A stretch of DNA of 64,000 nt from Paludibacteraceae bacterium (GCA_017480285.1 JAFVAX010000039.1:20850-84849), one strand, 5' to 3'. Counted from the first letter of the stretch, positions 8,413 through 17,549 are shown. The notes: generated by a model not told the origin, from the sequence alone. Translations and numbers: made by a program.

Positions 8413-9253
8413 TTTCATAATAATGCTTTTCTTGTTGTTGGTTTCCTGTTCCCATCAACCACACTTGCAACCCAATATAGTTGTCGAAGGTTGGATAGAA
8501 CAAGGCAAGCCACCCGTTGTTATGCTTCACGAGAGTGTCAGTTCTGACAAAATCGGCGACTGGTACACAACCGACGAACTGAAAAATCTTGTTATAAACT
8601 GGGGAAAAGTAACAATAAGCGATGGAGAAAAAGATATTATCCTAACAGGCAAAACGGATACAATGTACATGCCACCTTATATCTATACCACCGGTAAGAT
8701 GCTCGGTGAAGCAGGCAAACGCTACACTATAAAAGTTGAATATAGCGGACTGACTGTTATCGGTGAAACACAATTGCTTACCCCGCCTTCGTTTGAGCAA
8801 ATAGAAATAAAACAATTAAAAGATAACACTTTCTCTATTATCGGTAAGTTTGTCGAAAAAGATATGCCATATTCCGGATATGCTCTTTTCGGAAAAAAAC
8901 AAGGTGAAAAACAATATACACTCTGTTTTAATGGGGTCTTTTCATCCGTAAATACTAACGATACCTTGTTTGTTGATATTTACAAAGCCTCAAACGCTAT
9001 GAGTTCTGATAACGGACTTAAAACACATTATGTCCTTAACGATACTATATCCATCCGTTTTAGCCGACTTGACGAACAGGCTTACGAATTTTGGAATAAA
9101 TATCAATCCCTATCTTTTAGCAATTCACTCATTTTCTCACCCGTCTATGAGAACTATCCAACCAACCTTACAGGCGGATTGGGCTATTTCTTCGCATACG
9201 GCGCAACTTATTATAACTTTATCCTAAATATGGATACTGTTATCAATTTTTAA
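8399..9253 (+). CDS. DUF4249-type lipoprotein
   Basis: The 284-residue product has a lipoprotein signal (FIIMLFLLLVSC, Cys17). It then shows the usual DUF4249 features: an N-terminal VVEGWIEQGKPPVVMLHES strand pair, a central KRYTIKVEYSGLTVIGET segment and a C-terminal LTGGLGYFFAYGA. DUF4249 proteins sit next to TonB receptors, probably as surface-exposed partners of the receptor. It is the last gene of the three-gene operon; translation is probably coupled to the receptor through the 14-bp overlap. The assignment rests on overall pattern and context, not a search. Confidence 0.8.
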   Translation: MSRYSFIIMLFLLLVSCSHQPHLQPNIVVEGWIEQGKPPVVMLHESVSSDKIGDWYTTDELKNLVINWGKVTISDGEKDIILTGKTDTMYMPPYIYTTGKMLGEAGKRYTIKVEYSGLTVIGETQLLTPPSFEQIEIKQLKDNTFSIIGKFVEKDMPYSGYALFGKKQGEKQYTLCFNGVFSSVNTNDTLFVDIYKASNAMSSDNGLKTHYVLNDTISIRFSRLDEQAYEFWNKYQSLSFSNSLIFSPVYENYPTNLTGGLGYFFAYGATYYNFILNMDTVINF

Positions 9254-9280
9254 GATTTTATATCTGTATTTTTAAGTTTT

Positions 9281-9347
9281 GTGTAAAAAATACGCAAAAG
9301 ATTTGCAGAATTAATATTTTTGTATTATCTTTGCGTAAAAATTACAC
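9281..9347 (+). promoter_or_regulatory. promoter with two matching operator-like sites ahead of the NUDIX-family regulator
   Basis: The promoter is TTTG at 9302-9305 and TATCTTTG at 9326-9333, with a gap of 20. Two related sites flank it in inverted order: GTGTAAAAAATACGCAAA at 9281-9298 and TTTGCGTAAAAATTACAC at 9330-9347. The second covers the -7 element and start point. The layout suggests autoregulation by the downstream regulator through two sites. Confidence 0.65.
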
Positions 9348-9360
9348 AGAACTATTCCCT

Positions 9361-10074
9361 ATGTACAAACCTGACTATAAAAAAACTGCCGACGGATATG
9401 CATACGACTATCCCCGTGCATCAATAACAACCGACTGCGTTATCTTCGGTTTCAACGGACACGACCTGCAAGTGCTGCTCATACGGCGAGGCGTTGAGCC
9501 ATATAAAGACTCGTGGGCTTTGCCCGGTGGCTTCCTCAAGATGAACGAGACAGTGGCTGAATGTGCTTTTCGTGAACTGCAAGAAGAAACAACTCTCCAA
9601 CCTGAGACATTAGAGCAGTTCGGAGTATTCTCCGATGTTGAGCGAGACCCTCGAGGAAGAGTCGTTACAATAGCCTTCTATGCCCTCGTCAAACAAGCCC
9701 TCGTCAAAGGAGGCGACGACGCAGCAGACGCACAGTGGTTCCCACTCAAACAACTGCCACATCTCGCCTTCGACCACTACGACATCTTGAAAGAAGCACA
9801 ACTCGCACTCAAGCGCGATATTCACCACCAACCCGTTGCCTTCCGATTGCTCGCCGAACACTTCAGTATGACACAACTGCAACGACTCTATGAGGACATT
9901 CTTGAGACGCAGTTCGACCGAAGAAACTTCTACAAAAAAATGCTCGCATCAGGGGTCATCACCGAGCAAAAACCCGAAGACGATGCAAAACACAAACTGA
10001 AAAAACTATTCTCTTTCAACCTCACTGCATACGCAGATATGAAAAAGAAAAGTACAAACAATCAGGAATTTTAA
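9361..10074 (+). CDS. NUDIX-domain transcriptional regulator (NrtR/AraR-like)
   Basis: The product is about 237 residues from the ATG at 9361. A TTG 30 nt upstream lies inside the promoter and is rejected. Residues about 20-150 are a NUDIX domain, with a box reading GGFLKMNETVAECAFRELQE followed by ET. The C-terminal third (FSMTQLQRLYEDIL, RNFYKKMLASG) is the winged-helix DNA-binding domain of the NrtR/AraR group, which senses nucleotide or sugar ligands. Here the NUDIX box appears intact (E, RE, EE all present), so residual hydrolase activity cannot be excluded. The target operon is unknown; the flanking operator-like sites suggest control of its own promoter. Confidence 0.85.
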   Translation: MYKPDYKKTADGYAYDYPRASITTDCVIFGFNGHDLQVLLIRRGVEPYKDSWALPGGFLKMNETVAECAFRELQEETTLQPETLEQFGVFSDVERDPRGRVVTIAFYALVKQALVKGGDDAADAQWFPLKQLPHLAFDHYDILKEAQLALKRDIHHQPVAFRLLAEHFSMTQLQRLYEDILETQFDRRNFYKKMLASGVITEQKPEDDAKHKLKKLFSFNLTAYADMKKKSTNNQEF

Positions 10075-10110
10075 TCAACCTTAATTATTCACTTCTAATT
10101 CTTTTTGGCT

Positions 10111-10845
10111 ATGTTATTCACTAACAAAAAACACACACAAGAACCATCCGCTACACCTCTGAACGATGGAAAAACACATGTCTTCAACCTTATCATACTC
10201 GACGAAAGCGGCAGTATGGCAATCATAGAAAACGCTGCACGAAACGGATGCAACGAAGTGCTCTCAGGGATCCGAAAAGCACAAAAAAACGAAAACGAAC
10301 TCGTTCAGCATGTCTCACTGCTCCCCTTCTCTACCGGCAAACTCAAGTATATCTTCAACAACGAAACGGCTGAAAAAACACACGATATAGGCCAAGAGTA
10401 TTCCCCCTCAGGGTGCACCGCACTCTACGACGCTATGGGCTTCTCACTCACTGCATTAGAAAAAGAAGTCGATAAATATGAAGACGCTATCGGACTCGTA
10501 ACCGTCATAACCGACGGCGAAGAAAATTCATCAGTCGAATACTCCGGCAAAAACATTTACGAACTCGTTGAACGACTCAAGAAAAAAGGATGGACATTCG
10601 CTTTCATGGGCGCTAACCAGGATGTTATGAAAGTGGCACAGTCGCTCAATATCAACAATGCACGAGAGTTCGAATACACTGAGGACGGTATGACAGGCGC
10701 TTTCGATCAAGAAGTACAGGCAAAAGGACGATTCTGGGACCGACTCAAAGGTAACCGTAAAGCAACTCAAGGTATGTCAAGAGAAGACCGGCAAGCATTC
10801 TACGCACAAGTGGAAAAAAATACAAACTACTACGACGAGAAATGA
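10111..10845 (+). CDS. von Willebrand factor A domain protein
   Basis: The 244-residue product starts at ATG 10111. It has a vWA fold with a complete metal-binding site: DESGS (DxSxS) at about residue 29, a Thr in GCTALYDAMG near residue 105, and TDGEE near 132. No signal peptide is seen, so it is probably cytoplasmic. Such proteins act as metal-dependent protein-binding modules; the partner is unknown. It follows the NUDIX regulator by 36 bp on the same strand and could share its transcript. Confidence 0.85.
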   Translation: MLFTNKKHTQEPSATPLNDGKTHVFNLIILDESGSMAIIENAARNGCNEVLSGIRKAQKNENELVQHVSLLPFSTGKLKYIFNNETAEKTHDIGQEYSPSGCTALYDAMGFSLTALEKEVDKYEDAIGLVTVITDGEENSSVEYSGKNIYELVERLKKKGWTFAFMGANQDVMKVAQSLNINNAREFEYTEDGMTGAFDQEVQAKGRFWDRLKGNRKATQGMSREDRQAFYAQVEKNTNYYDEK

Positions 10846-10848
10846 AAA

Positions 10849-10880
10849 TTTGCATTTGTGAGAAAAAATAATTAACTTTG
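10849..10880 (+). promoter_or_regulatory. promoter of the FKBP lipoprotein gene
   Basis: TTTG at 10849-10852 and TAACTTTG at 10873-10880 are 20 nt apart. The start codon is only 22 nt beyond, so the untranslated leader is very short. Confidence 0.8.
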
Positions 10881-10901
10881 CAGAAAAAAAATAAAAAAAC
10901 G

Positions 10902-11372
10902 ATGAAAAAGTTTTTACCCGTACTGCTCTGTGTCCTCTCTCTCGCTTCCTGCAAACAAGACAAATGGATCGACTGGAAACTGCAAAACGAACTCTATATG
11001 ACTGCCGTGAGACAGCAGACCGACCTGCAAAGCCTGCCTAACGGCATAATGTACAAAGTGCGTAGCAAAGGCAACCTGACCGATGCCAAACCAAGCATCG
11101 CATCAACGGTTACAGTTACCTATGAGACGCAACTCGTCAACGGAATGATGATTGACAGCGGCTCAAATGTGTCGTTTCAAATGTCATCCATAATAGAAGG
11201 ACTCGCAGAAGGGATAAAACAGATGCATGTACACGCCGACTACGACTTTTATGTGCCTTGGGAATTGGCATACGGCAAAGACGGCAACGGCGACGAGGGA
11301 ACAACCAAAAAATTTATACCACCATATTCTGCACTCTATTTCAGAGTCCACCTCTCAAGCGTAACTAATTAG
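10902..11372 (+). CDS. FKBP-type peptidyl-prolyl isomerase lipoprotein
   Basis: The 156-residue product starts at ATG 10902. It has a lipoprotein signal (FLPVLLCVLSLASC, Cys17). The rest fits an FKBP domain: LPNGIMYKVRSKG, STVTVTYETQLVNGMMIDSG, IIEGLAEGIKQM, VPWELAYGKDG, IPPYSALYFRVHL. These enzymes speed proline isomerisation and help fold proteins in the periplasm. Several of the usual active-site aromatic residues look replaced (the common F-x-G-x-x-F-D pattern reads differently here), so catalytic strength is uncertain. An upstream in-frame ATG at the very start of the transcript is less likely. Confidence 0.85.
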   Translation: MKKFLPVLLCVLSLASCKQDKWIDWKLQNELYMTAVRQQTDLQSLPNGIMYKVRSKGNLTDAKPSIASTVTVTYETQLVNGMMIDSGSNVSFQMSSIIEGLAEGIKQMHVHADYDFYVPWELAYGKDGNGDEGTTKKFIPPYSALYFRVHLSSVTN

Positions 11373-11397
11373 TTGTTAGTTGATATTTCAACGCTAA

Positions 11398-11452
11398 CCC
11401 TCATCCTGAACTTGTTTCAGGATCTTAATCCAACTTCCAACAGCGAAGCGGT
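11398..11452. repeat. dispersed palindromic repeat in a short spacer
   Basis: The inverted repeat ATCCTGAA-CTTG-TTTCAGGAT is followed by a CCAACAGCGAAGCG unit. Both words recur elsewhere in the window, for example near 45215 and 22920. Confidence 0.7.
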
Positions 11453-11478
11453 CTATTAATCTTCTAATTCTTCAAACG

Positions 11479-12351
11479 ATGAAAAATTACTTTGCACTAT
11501 TCGCAATCTTTTGCTTTTTACTTTTCTCAAAACCTTGTCTTATTTCCGCCGACGAGTACCACGAACTGCTCAAAGAGTCTATCGCTGCCGACATACTCGG
11601 TGAAGACGGCGAGATAGGACAACTCATACCACTGCTTGAGGTCAGTATGGGCGAGCAAGTCGGTACTATGTTCGCACAGTATGCTCAGCAACAGTTGGCA
11701 GAAGATATCGCCACTATGTATGAGCCTTCATACAAAAAATATGTAACGACCGACGACCTTAGGTGGATTATAAATTGGTCAAACAATGAACGACAAAAGG
11801 CTATAAGCAAGAAGGTGATACAGAAAGTTGCAAACATCAATCAAGACCAACAGGTGATGCAATATCTTGCACAAATAGCAACCGGCATAACCAATATCGT
11901 AAACGGAGAAAAAGCATCCGATTTGGAGGAAATACCCTGCTCTGAAAATTATAGAAAGGCGTTTGATCAATACATAGCAAACGCTAACCTGCAAGAGACA
12001 ATGCAAAACCTCATGGATGGCTTCATTAGGCAAATGGTATCGCAAAAGAAACTATCGGTGGATAAATTGTCCGCAGAAACAAAAAATGCCCTCTCTGACT
12101 ATGCTTTCAGGGCTACTAAAAACCTTTGTTTGCTTTTGATAAAAGACTCACTTACTGAAGAAGATCTCAATTATTTTTCGGAAAATACAAAATCGCAGGC
12201 CTATCAAAACCTGCAAAAGGCATCGATAGAGATAGCAAGCGACCCCGATATGGTGGGCACTGCACTGTTAGAAGGGTTTTCAAAATGGACCGAAAAAAAC
12301 TATCCTGACAAAAAAGAAATTATAGAAAATCTTAAAAAGCAGATAAAATAA
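11479..12351 (+). CDS. exported helical protein, possibly DUF2059-like
   Basis: The 290-residue product has a signal peptide (YFALFAIFCFLLFSKPCLISA). It then has an almost all-helical, acidic mature region with two repeated DUF2059-like blocks, for example DDLRWIINWSNNERQKAISKKV near residue 94 and LTEEDLNYFSENTKSQAYQNL near 222. DUF2059 proteins are exported and of unknown function. It stands alone between a repeat spacer and the nqr promoter. The family call is tentative. Confidence 0.65.
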   Translation: MKNYFALFAIFCFLLFSKPCLISADEYHELLKESIAADILGEDGEIGQLIPLLEVSMGEQVGTMFAQYAQQQLAEDIATMYEPSYKKYVTTDDLRWIINWSNNERQKAISKKVIQKVANINQDQQVMQYLAQIATGITNIVNGEKASDLEEIPCSENYRKAFDQYIANANLQETMQNLMDGFIRQMVSQKKLSVDKLSAETKNALSDYAFRATKNLCLLLIKDSLTEEDLNYFSENTKSQAYQNLQKASIEIASDPDMVGTALLEGFSKWTEKNYPDKKEIIENLKKQIK

Positions 12352-12370
12352 TTAAAAATTGTGAAAAAAA

Positions 12371-12402
12371 TTTTAATAATTCAAAAAAAAATCGTAAATT
12401 TG
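12371..12402 (+). promoter_or_regulatory. likely promoter of the nqr operon
   Basis: TAAATTTG at 12395-12402 is a good -7 element 40 bp before the nqrA start. The expected -33 position reads TTTT instead of TTTG, so the promoter is weaker than most in this window. Confidence 0.6.
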
Positions 12403-12441
12403 TAAGCTATATGAAAAAAATGTAATAAACTGTATATTTCT

Positions 12442-13806
12442 ATGAGTAATGTTATCAAACTGAAACGTGGTCTGAACATTAAGATGTCAGGAGTGGCAAA
12501 GCCTGAAATAGGTACTGTCAGCCGTCCTGACATTTTTTATGTCGTTCCCGACCACTTCGCCGGTATCACACCAAGACTTGATGTGAAAGAAGGCGAACAA
12601 GTGAAAGCAGGGCAAAGCCTCTTCCACGACAAACGCTTCACTCAGATGATGTTCCCTGCACCCGTGAGCGGCAAAGTGCTTGCCGTCAATCGCGGAGAAA
12701 AACGCAAGATAATGAGCATCTCTATCGAAGCCGAACGCGATGTGCAGTATGTGCACTTTGATGCCGATATCGACAAAATGAACGGCGAAGAAATCAAACA
12801 ACTTATCCTTCGAGCAGGACTGTGGAGTTATATCAAACAACGCCCATACGACTGCATCGCCAACCCCGAGAACCAACCAAAAGCGGTTTTCGTTTCGGCT
12901 TTCTCTACCGCACCACTCGCGCCCGACTATGCCTTCCTACTCAAAGATCAAGCGCAAGACCTGCAAGCAGGACTTACAGCACTTTCAAAGATGGCTGGAA
13001 AAGAGGTGAACCTCAACCTCCGACACGGGGCAAACAACAGCCTTTTCCATTCGCTCAAGAATGTAGTACTCACTGAGTTCGACGGACCTCACCCCGCCGG
13101 AAATGTAGGTGTGCAACTCAACCACATCAACCCCGTCAACAAGGGCGAAACAGTATGGACAGTCAATGTTCAGGATGTTGCCGTCATCGGTCGTCTGTTC
13201 ACCAAAGGGCAAGTTGACCTGCACCGTGTCGTCGCACTGACCGGACCAATGTGTGTCGAGCCGAAGTACTATCGCGTACTGCCCGGAACACCGCTTGAGA
13301 AACTCTTCGCAGGTAATGCCGAAAAAGGTGTGCCCGTTCGCTATGTCGCCGGCGATGTACTCTCAGGACATCAAGTCGAAATCGACGAGTTTGTCGCACC
13401 CTTCGACAATCAATATACACTTATTGACGATGGCTCTGAGACACACGAGTTTATGGGTTGGATTATGCCTCGACTGAAGACCTTCAGTCGAAACTGCTCC
13501 GTACCCTCCGCTTGGCTGCGTTGCATAACCAAAGCCGAAGACTATAACTACGATGCCCGACTCCTTGGTGGCCGCCGTGCTATCATAGTCAGTGGCGAAT
13601 ACGATAAGGTGTTCCCCATGGACATCTATCCCGAATACCTCATTAAGGCAATGATTGCGGGGAATATCGACAAGATGGAACAACTCGGAGCATACGAAGT
13701 CGCACCCGAAGACTTTGCTCTACCCGAATATGTCTGCACAAGCAAGATGCCTCTGCAAGCAATAGTCAGAAAAGCATTGGATAATATGAAACAAGAACTT
13801 GAATAA
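12442..13806 (+). CDS. nqrA: Na+-translocating NADH:quinone reductase subunit A
   Basis: The 454-residue product has typical NqrA features: an N-terminal IKLKRGLNIKMSG, the lipoyl-like fold segment GITPRLDVKEGEQVKAGQSL, MFPAPVSGKV, and a central FGDPH-type segment (here FDGPHPAGNVG). NqrA is the cytoplasmic quinone-binding subunit of Na+-NQR, which oxidises NADH, reduces quinone and exports sodium. It is the first gene of nqrABCDE, with nqrB 56 bp downstream. Length is normal. Confidence 0.97.
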   Translation: MSNVIKLKRGLNIKMSGVAKPEIGTVSRPDIFYVVPDHFAGITPRLDVKEGEQVKAGQSLFHDKRFTQMMFPAPVSGKVLAVNRGEKRKIMSISIEAERDVQYVHFDADIDKMNGEEIKQLILRAGLWSYIKQRPYDCIANPENQPKAVFVSAFSTAPLAPDYAFLLKDQAQDLQAGLTALSKMAGKEVNLNLRHGANNSLFHSLKNVVLTEFDGPHPAGNVGVQLNHINPVNKGETVWTVNVQDVAVIGRLFTKGQVDLHRVVALTGPMCVEPKYYRVLPGTPLEKLFAGNAEKGVPVRYVAGDVLSGHQVEIDEFVAPFDNQYTLIDDGSETHEFMGWIMPRLKTFSRNCSVPSAWLRCITKAEDYNYDARLLGGRRAIIVSGEYDKVFPMDIYPEYLIKAMIAGNIDKMEQLGAYEVAPEDFALPEYVCTSKMPLQAIVRKALDNMKQELE

Positions 13807-13862
13807 TTGATATTTGATATACAACGCAATATTAATTATTAACTATTAACTGTTAAATTTCT

Positions 13863-15092
13863 ATGAATTGGTTATATAATATAGTAGAAAAACTTCGTCC
13901 GCAGTTTGAAGAAGGCGGGAAGTTCCATTCTCTCCATTCGCTTTTCGACGGGTTTGATACCTTTCTTTTCACTCCCAATACAACATCAAAGCGTTTTGGA
14001 GCACAAATACACGATGCTACCGACTCGAAAAGAACGATGATAATCGTCGTACTTGCTCTCGTGCCGGCTATGCTGTTCGGTATGTTCAACATCGGCTATC
14101 AGCATTTCCTCGCAACAGGAGAAATAGTAGCCGGCGGTTTGACAGCCGCACTGTTCTGGAAAGCCTTTGCTTTCGGACTCTTGGCACTTCTGCCGTTCAT
14201 CATCGTCAGTTATGTCGTTGGTCTCGGTATTGAGTTCACCGTTGCACAATGGAAAAAAGAAGAGATAGCAGAAGGATTCCTCGTTACAGGTTTCATCATC
14301 CCCCTTATCGTGCCTATCGACACCCCTCTGTGGATGGTCGCTATCGCTACCGCTTTTGCAGTTATCTTCGCTAAAGAAATCTTTGGCGGTACAGGCTACA
14401 ATATCTTTAATGTGGCTCTCGTAACCCGTGCCTTCCTTTTCTTTGCTTATCCTACCAAGATGTCAGGCGACAAAGTCTTTGTTCGTACAGACGGCACTTG
14501 GGGATGGGACAATGTACAACCCCTCGTTGACGGCTTTACAGGTGCTACACCTTTAGGACAAATGGCTACTGCACAAGAAGCAACCGTTCAACTGCACGAC
14601 ACCGTTGGTGGTAGTCTCGGTTTCCTTGACGCTATGAACGGACTCTACCCGGGCTCTGTCGGCGAGACTTGCGTATGGGCAATACTACTCGGTGCTTGCC
14701 TGTTGCTTCTGACAGGTGTGGCTTCGTGGAAAACAATGCTCAGCATCTTTGTCGGTGGAGGTCTCACTGCCTTCCTTTTCAATATATCAGGCATTGATAA
14801 TGCCGTGGCTAACACACCTTGGTATATGCACCTCGTGCTTGGCGGTTTCGCTTTCGGCGCTGTCTTTATGGCTACCGACCCCGTAACTTCTGCCCGAACA
14901 GAATGTGGCAAGTGGATATACGGCTTCCTTATCGGTGTCATGGCAATCACTATCCGTGTGCTTAACCCGGGCTATCCCGAAGGAATGATGCTTGCTATCT
15001 TGCTTATGAACGCTTTTGCACCACTTATCGACTGGTGTGTCGTTCAAGCAAACATCAACAAAAGAATGAAACGTGCAACTGTAAAACAATAA
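13863..15092 (+). CDS. nqrB: Na+-translocating NADH:quinone reductase subunit B
   Basis: The 409-residue integral membrane protein has about ten hydrophobic segments. It holds the covalent FMN site TGATPL (Thr229) and the strongly conserved GGTGYNIFNVALVTRA motif. NqrB carries FMN and riboflavin and forms part of the sodium path. The short N-terminal cytoplasmic part (LRPQFEEGGKFHSLHSLFDG) is typical. It is followed by nqrC after 6 bp. Confidence 0.97.
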   Translation: MNWLYNIVEKLRPQFEEGGKFHSLHSLFDGFDTFLFTPNTTSKRFGAQIHDATDSKRTMIIVVLALVPAMLFGMFNIGYQHFLATGEIVAGGLTAALFWKAFAFGLLALLPFIIVSYVVGLGIEFTVAQWKKEEIAEGFLVTGFIIPLIVPIDTPLWMVAIATAFAVIFAKEIFGGTGYNIFNVALVTRAFLFFAYPTKMSGDKVFVRTDGTWGWDNVQPLVDGFTGATPLGQMATAQEATVQLHDTVGGSLGFLDAMNGLYPGSVGETCVWAILLGACLLLLTGVASWKTMLSIFVGGGLTAFLFNISGIDNAVANTPWYMHLVLGGFAFGAVFMATDPVTSARTECGKWIYGFLIGVMAITIRVLNPGYPEGMMLAILLMNAFAPLIDWCVVQANINKRMKRATVKQ

Positions 15093-15098
15093 TAGATT

Positions 15099-15890
15099 AT
15101 GAAAAAAATAGATACAAACAGCAATGTTTACACCATAATCTATGCAACGGTTATGGTTGTAATCGTGGCTCTGCTTTTGGCGGTTGTCTCTTCCGCTCTC
15201 AAACCAAAGCAAGAAGCCAATAAAGAACTTGACAGAAAAAAACAAGTACTCTCATCGCTCAATCTCAACCTTAAAGAGATAAAAGATGTTGACGCTAAAT
15301 ACGCTGAACTCATAAGCGAACAACAAATTAACGGCAAACAGGTACTTGTCGCTACACTCGAAGACGGCTCAAAGAAATACATCATACGAATGGATGGTGC
15401 AGGTCTTTGGGGCGCTATATGGGGATATATCGCACTCAATGACGACAAAAACACTATCTACGGAACATATTTCAACCACGAGAGTGAAACTCCCGGACTT
15501 GGTGGCGAAATAACTACACGCAACTTCCAAGAACGATTCAACAACAAACATATTCACTCTGCTCTCGGTTATCTTGTTGAAATCGTCAAAGGTGAAGCAA
15601 CAGGCGAACAAGTGCAAGCCATCTCTGGTGCTACCATAACCTCAAAAGGCGTGGAGACAATGATCAATACTACACTTGCAGAATATGCCGACTTCCTTCA
15701 AGACAATACCGAGGTACCAACCGTAGCAACTGAAAAATGTTGCACTTGCACCTGTCCATGCTGTGTGGATACCTGCAAATGTGGTGAAAACGATGCCTGC
15801 GTTGAAGGTTGCGACTGTCAATGTTGCAAGAAAGATGAAGGCTGCTGCCCGAAATGTCAAAAGTCTTGTGCTAAGCAAAATGCTGAATAA
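15099..15890 (+). CDS. nqrC: Na+-translocating NADH:quinone reductase subunit C with a metallothionein-like tail
   Basis: The 263-residue product has one N-terminal membrane segment (residues about 11-33). A periplasmic FMN-binding domain follows, with GLWGAIWGYIAL, TPGLGGEIT and the flavinylation motif SGAT (176-179, FMN on Thr179). NqrC passes electrons between covalently bound flavins. The domain ends near residue 205. After it comes an unusual tail (211-263) with 17 cysteines between residues 214 and 257, including CC, CxC and CxxC pairs, and no such tail is part of the standard NqrC fold. The frame is continuous with no sign of a joint or repeat. Confidence 0.96.
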   Translation: MKKIDTNSNVYTIIYATVMVVIVALLLAVVSSALKPKQEANKELDRKKQVLSSLNLNLKEIKDVDAKYAELISEQQINGKQVLVATLEDGSKKYIIRMDGAGLWGAIWGYIALNDDKNTIYGTYFNHESETPGLGGEITTRNFQERFNNKHIHSALGYLVEIVKGEATGEQVQAISGATITSKGVETMINTTLAEYADFLQDNTEVPTVATEKCCTCTCPCCVDTCKCGENDACVEGCDCQCCKKDEGCCPKCQKSCAKQNAE

Positions 15891-15906
15891 TAAATTTTGA
15901 AGAATT

Positions 15907-16530
15907 ATGAAACTATCAGATAAAACTCGCGAAGTCCTACTCGGACCGCTTAACGCCAACAACCCTGTTGTTGTGCAAGTACTCGGTATCTGCTCAGCAC
16001 TCGCCGTAACAGTACAACTCAAACCTGCTCTGGTTATGGGTATTGCAGTTACCATCATCGTTGCAATGTCAAATGTCATTATCTCACTGCTTCGCAACAC
16101 TATACCAATGCGAATCCGTATCATCGTACAACTCGTCGTAGTTGCCGCTCTCGTTACTCTTGTTAGCGAAGTTCTCAAGGCTTTTGCCTACGATGTGGCT
16201 ATGCAACTGTCTGTCTATATCGGACTTATCATTACCAACTGTATCCTTATGGGGCGACTCGAAGCCTTCGCTATGTCTAACAATGTAGGCGACTCATTGC
16301 TTGACGGACTCGGCAACGGACTCGGATATGCTATCATACTCATCATCGTTGCCTTCTTCCGCGAACTGCTCGGTAGTGGAACACTTATGGGATTTCAAGT
16401 CGTTCCACAGTGGTGCTTCGAACATGGATATGTCAACAACGGTATGATGATGATGCCCGCCATGGCACTTATTTTGGTAGGTTGTATCATCTGGGTACAC
16501 AGAAGTATTAACAAAGAAGAAAAGAAATAA
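15907..16530 (+). CDS. nqrD: Na+-translocating NADH:quinone reductase subunit D
   Basis: The 207-residue protein has six hydrophobic segments. Motifs are LLGPLNANNPVVVQVLGICSA at the start (a shift from the usual start by a few residues), GLIITNCILMGRLEAFA and GLGYAIILIIVAFFRE. NqrD and NqrE are sister inverted-topology subunits that share an iron site in the membrane core. The nqrE start follows 3 bp after the stop. Length is normal. Confidence 0.97.
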   Translation: MKLSDKTREVLLGPLNANNPVVVQVLGICSALAVTVQLKPALVMGIAVTIIVAMSNVIISLLRNTIPMRIRIIVQLVVVAALVTLVSEVLKAFAYDVAMQLSVYIGLIITNCILMGRLEAFAMSNNVGDSLLDGLGNGLGYAIILIIVAFFRELLGSGTLMGFQVVPQWCFEHGYVNNGMMMMPAMALILVGCIIWVHRSINKEEKK

Positions 16531-16533
16531 GTT

Positions 16534-17163
16534 ATGGAACACGCACTTAGTTTATTCGTTCGCAGCATTTTTGCTGACAATATGATATTCGCATACTTCC
16601 TTGGTATGTGCTCGTATCTGGCTGTGTCAAAAGATGTGAAGACAAGTGCCGGACTCGGAGTGGCTGTTACTTTTGTGCTACTCGTAACTCTGCCTGTCAA
16701 CTATCTTTTACAAGTCTATGTACTCGGACCTAACTGCCTTATTGAAGGTGTTGACCTGAGCTATCTCAGTTTTATCATCTTTATCGCCGTTATTGCTGCC
16801 ATAGTGCAAATAGTAGAGATGGTGGTCGAAAAATACTCACCCTCACTCTATGCCGCACTCGGTATTTTCCTTCCGCTTATCGCCGTTAACTGCGCTATCA
16901 TGGGTTGCTCGCTTTTTATGCAACAACGCGTCGGTTTGGCAGAAACAGACCCCAAGGCAATAACCTCGTTCTTTGATAGTGTGATGTATGCTCTCGGTAG
17001 CGGTATAGGATGGTTCATGGCTATCGTTTGCCTCGCAGGTATCCGCGAGAAAATGGAATACAACGATGTACCTAAACCACTGCAAGGACTTGGCATCACC
17101 TTCATTACCGTAGGACTGATGGCTATGGCGTTCATGTGCTTCAGCGGCATCAATATAGGCTGA
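16534..17163 (+). CDS. nqrE: Na+-translocating NADH:quinone reductase subunit E
   Basis: The 209-residue protein has six hydrophobic segments and is homologous to NqrD in the opposite topology. Motifs include [38 protein letters not shown] and [20 protein letters not shown]. The conserved cysteines in the half-helix motifs fit the iron site described in Na+-NQR. The next gene, which is not part of the complex, starts with GTG 5 bp after the stop, and nqrF is missing from its usual place directly after nqrE. Confidence 0.97.
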   Translation: MEHALSLFVRSIFADNMIFAYFLGMCSYLAVSKDVKTSAGLGVAVTFVLLVTLPVNYLLQVYVLGPNCLIEGVDLSYLSFIIFIAVIAAIVQIVEMVVEKYSPSLYAALGIFLPLIAVNCAIMGCSLFMQQRVGLAETDPKAITSFFDSVMYALGSGIGWFMAIVCLAGIREKMEYNDVPKPLQGLGITFITVGLMAMAFMCFSGINIG

Positions 17164-17167
17164 TAAG

Positions 17168-17533
17168 GTGAAAGCACTCTACACCATATTGTTGCTTGTC
17201 TGCTCAAATGTCTTTATGACCTTGGCTTGGTACGGGCATCTGAAAATGGCAGAAGTTAAATGGTTTCAACATCTGCCACTCATAGGAGTCATACTCTTTA
17301 GTTGGGGCATAGCCTTTTTTGAGTACTGTCTTCAAGTACCTGCCAACCGAATGGGGTTTTTAGGCAATGGCGGACCATTCAACCTTATGCAACTTAAAAT
17401 CATACAAGAAGTTATTACACTGACAGTATTCGTACTGTTCAGTGTAGTGGCTTTCCGTATGCAACTTCGTTGGAATCATATCGTTGCGGCACTGCTGATG
17501 ATACTTGCCGTATATTTCGTTTTCCGACAGTAA
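17168..17533 (+). CDS. DUF486 family membrane protein
   Basis: The 121-residue protein starts at GTG 17168. It has four hydrophobic segments and the DUF486 pattern: MTLAWYGHLK, FFEYCLQVPANRMG, QLKIIQEVITL and a closing LAVYFVFRQ. The family is distantly related to small drug/metabolite transporters; its substrate is unknown. It starts 5 bp after nqrE, so it is probably transcribed with the nqr genes even though it is not part of the complex. Confidence 0.85.
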   Translation: MKALYTILLLVCSNVFMTLAWYGHLKMAEVKWFQHLPLIGVILFSWGIAFFEYCLQVPANRMGFLGNGGPFNLMQLKIIQEVITLTVFVLFSVVAFRMQLRWNHIVAALLMILAVYFVFRQ

Positions 17534-17549
17534 GTTACTAATTGTCTTA

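Noticed and set aside
9331-9360. TTG start for the NUDIX regulator
   Set aside because: The codon lies in the -7 promoter element and an operator-like site, so it is unlikely to be transcribed as coding.
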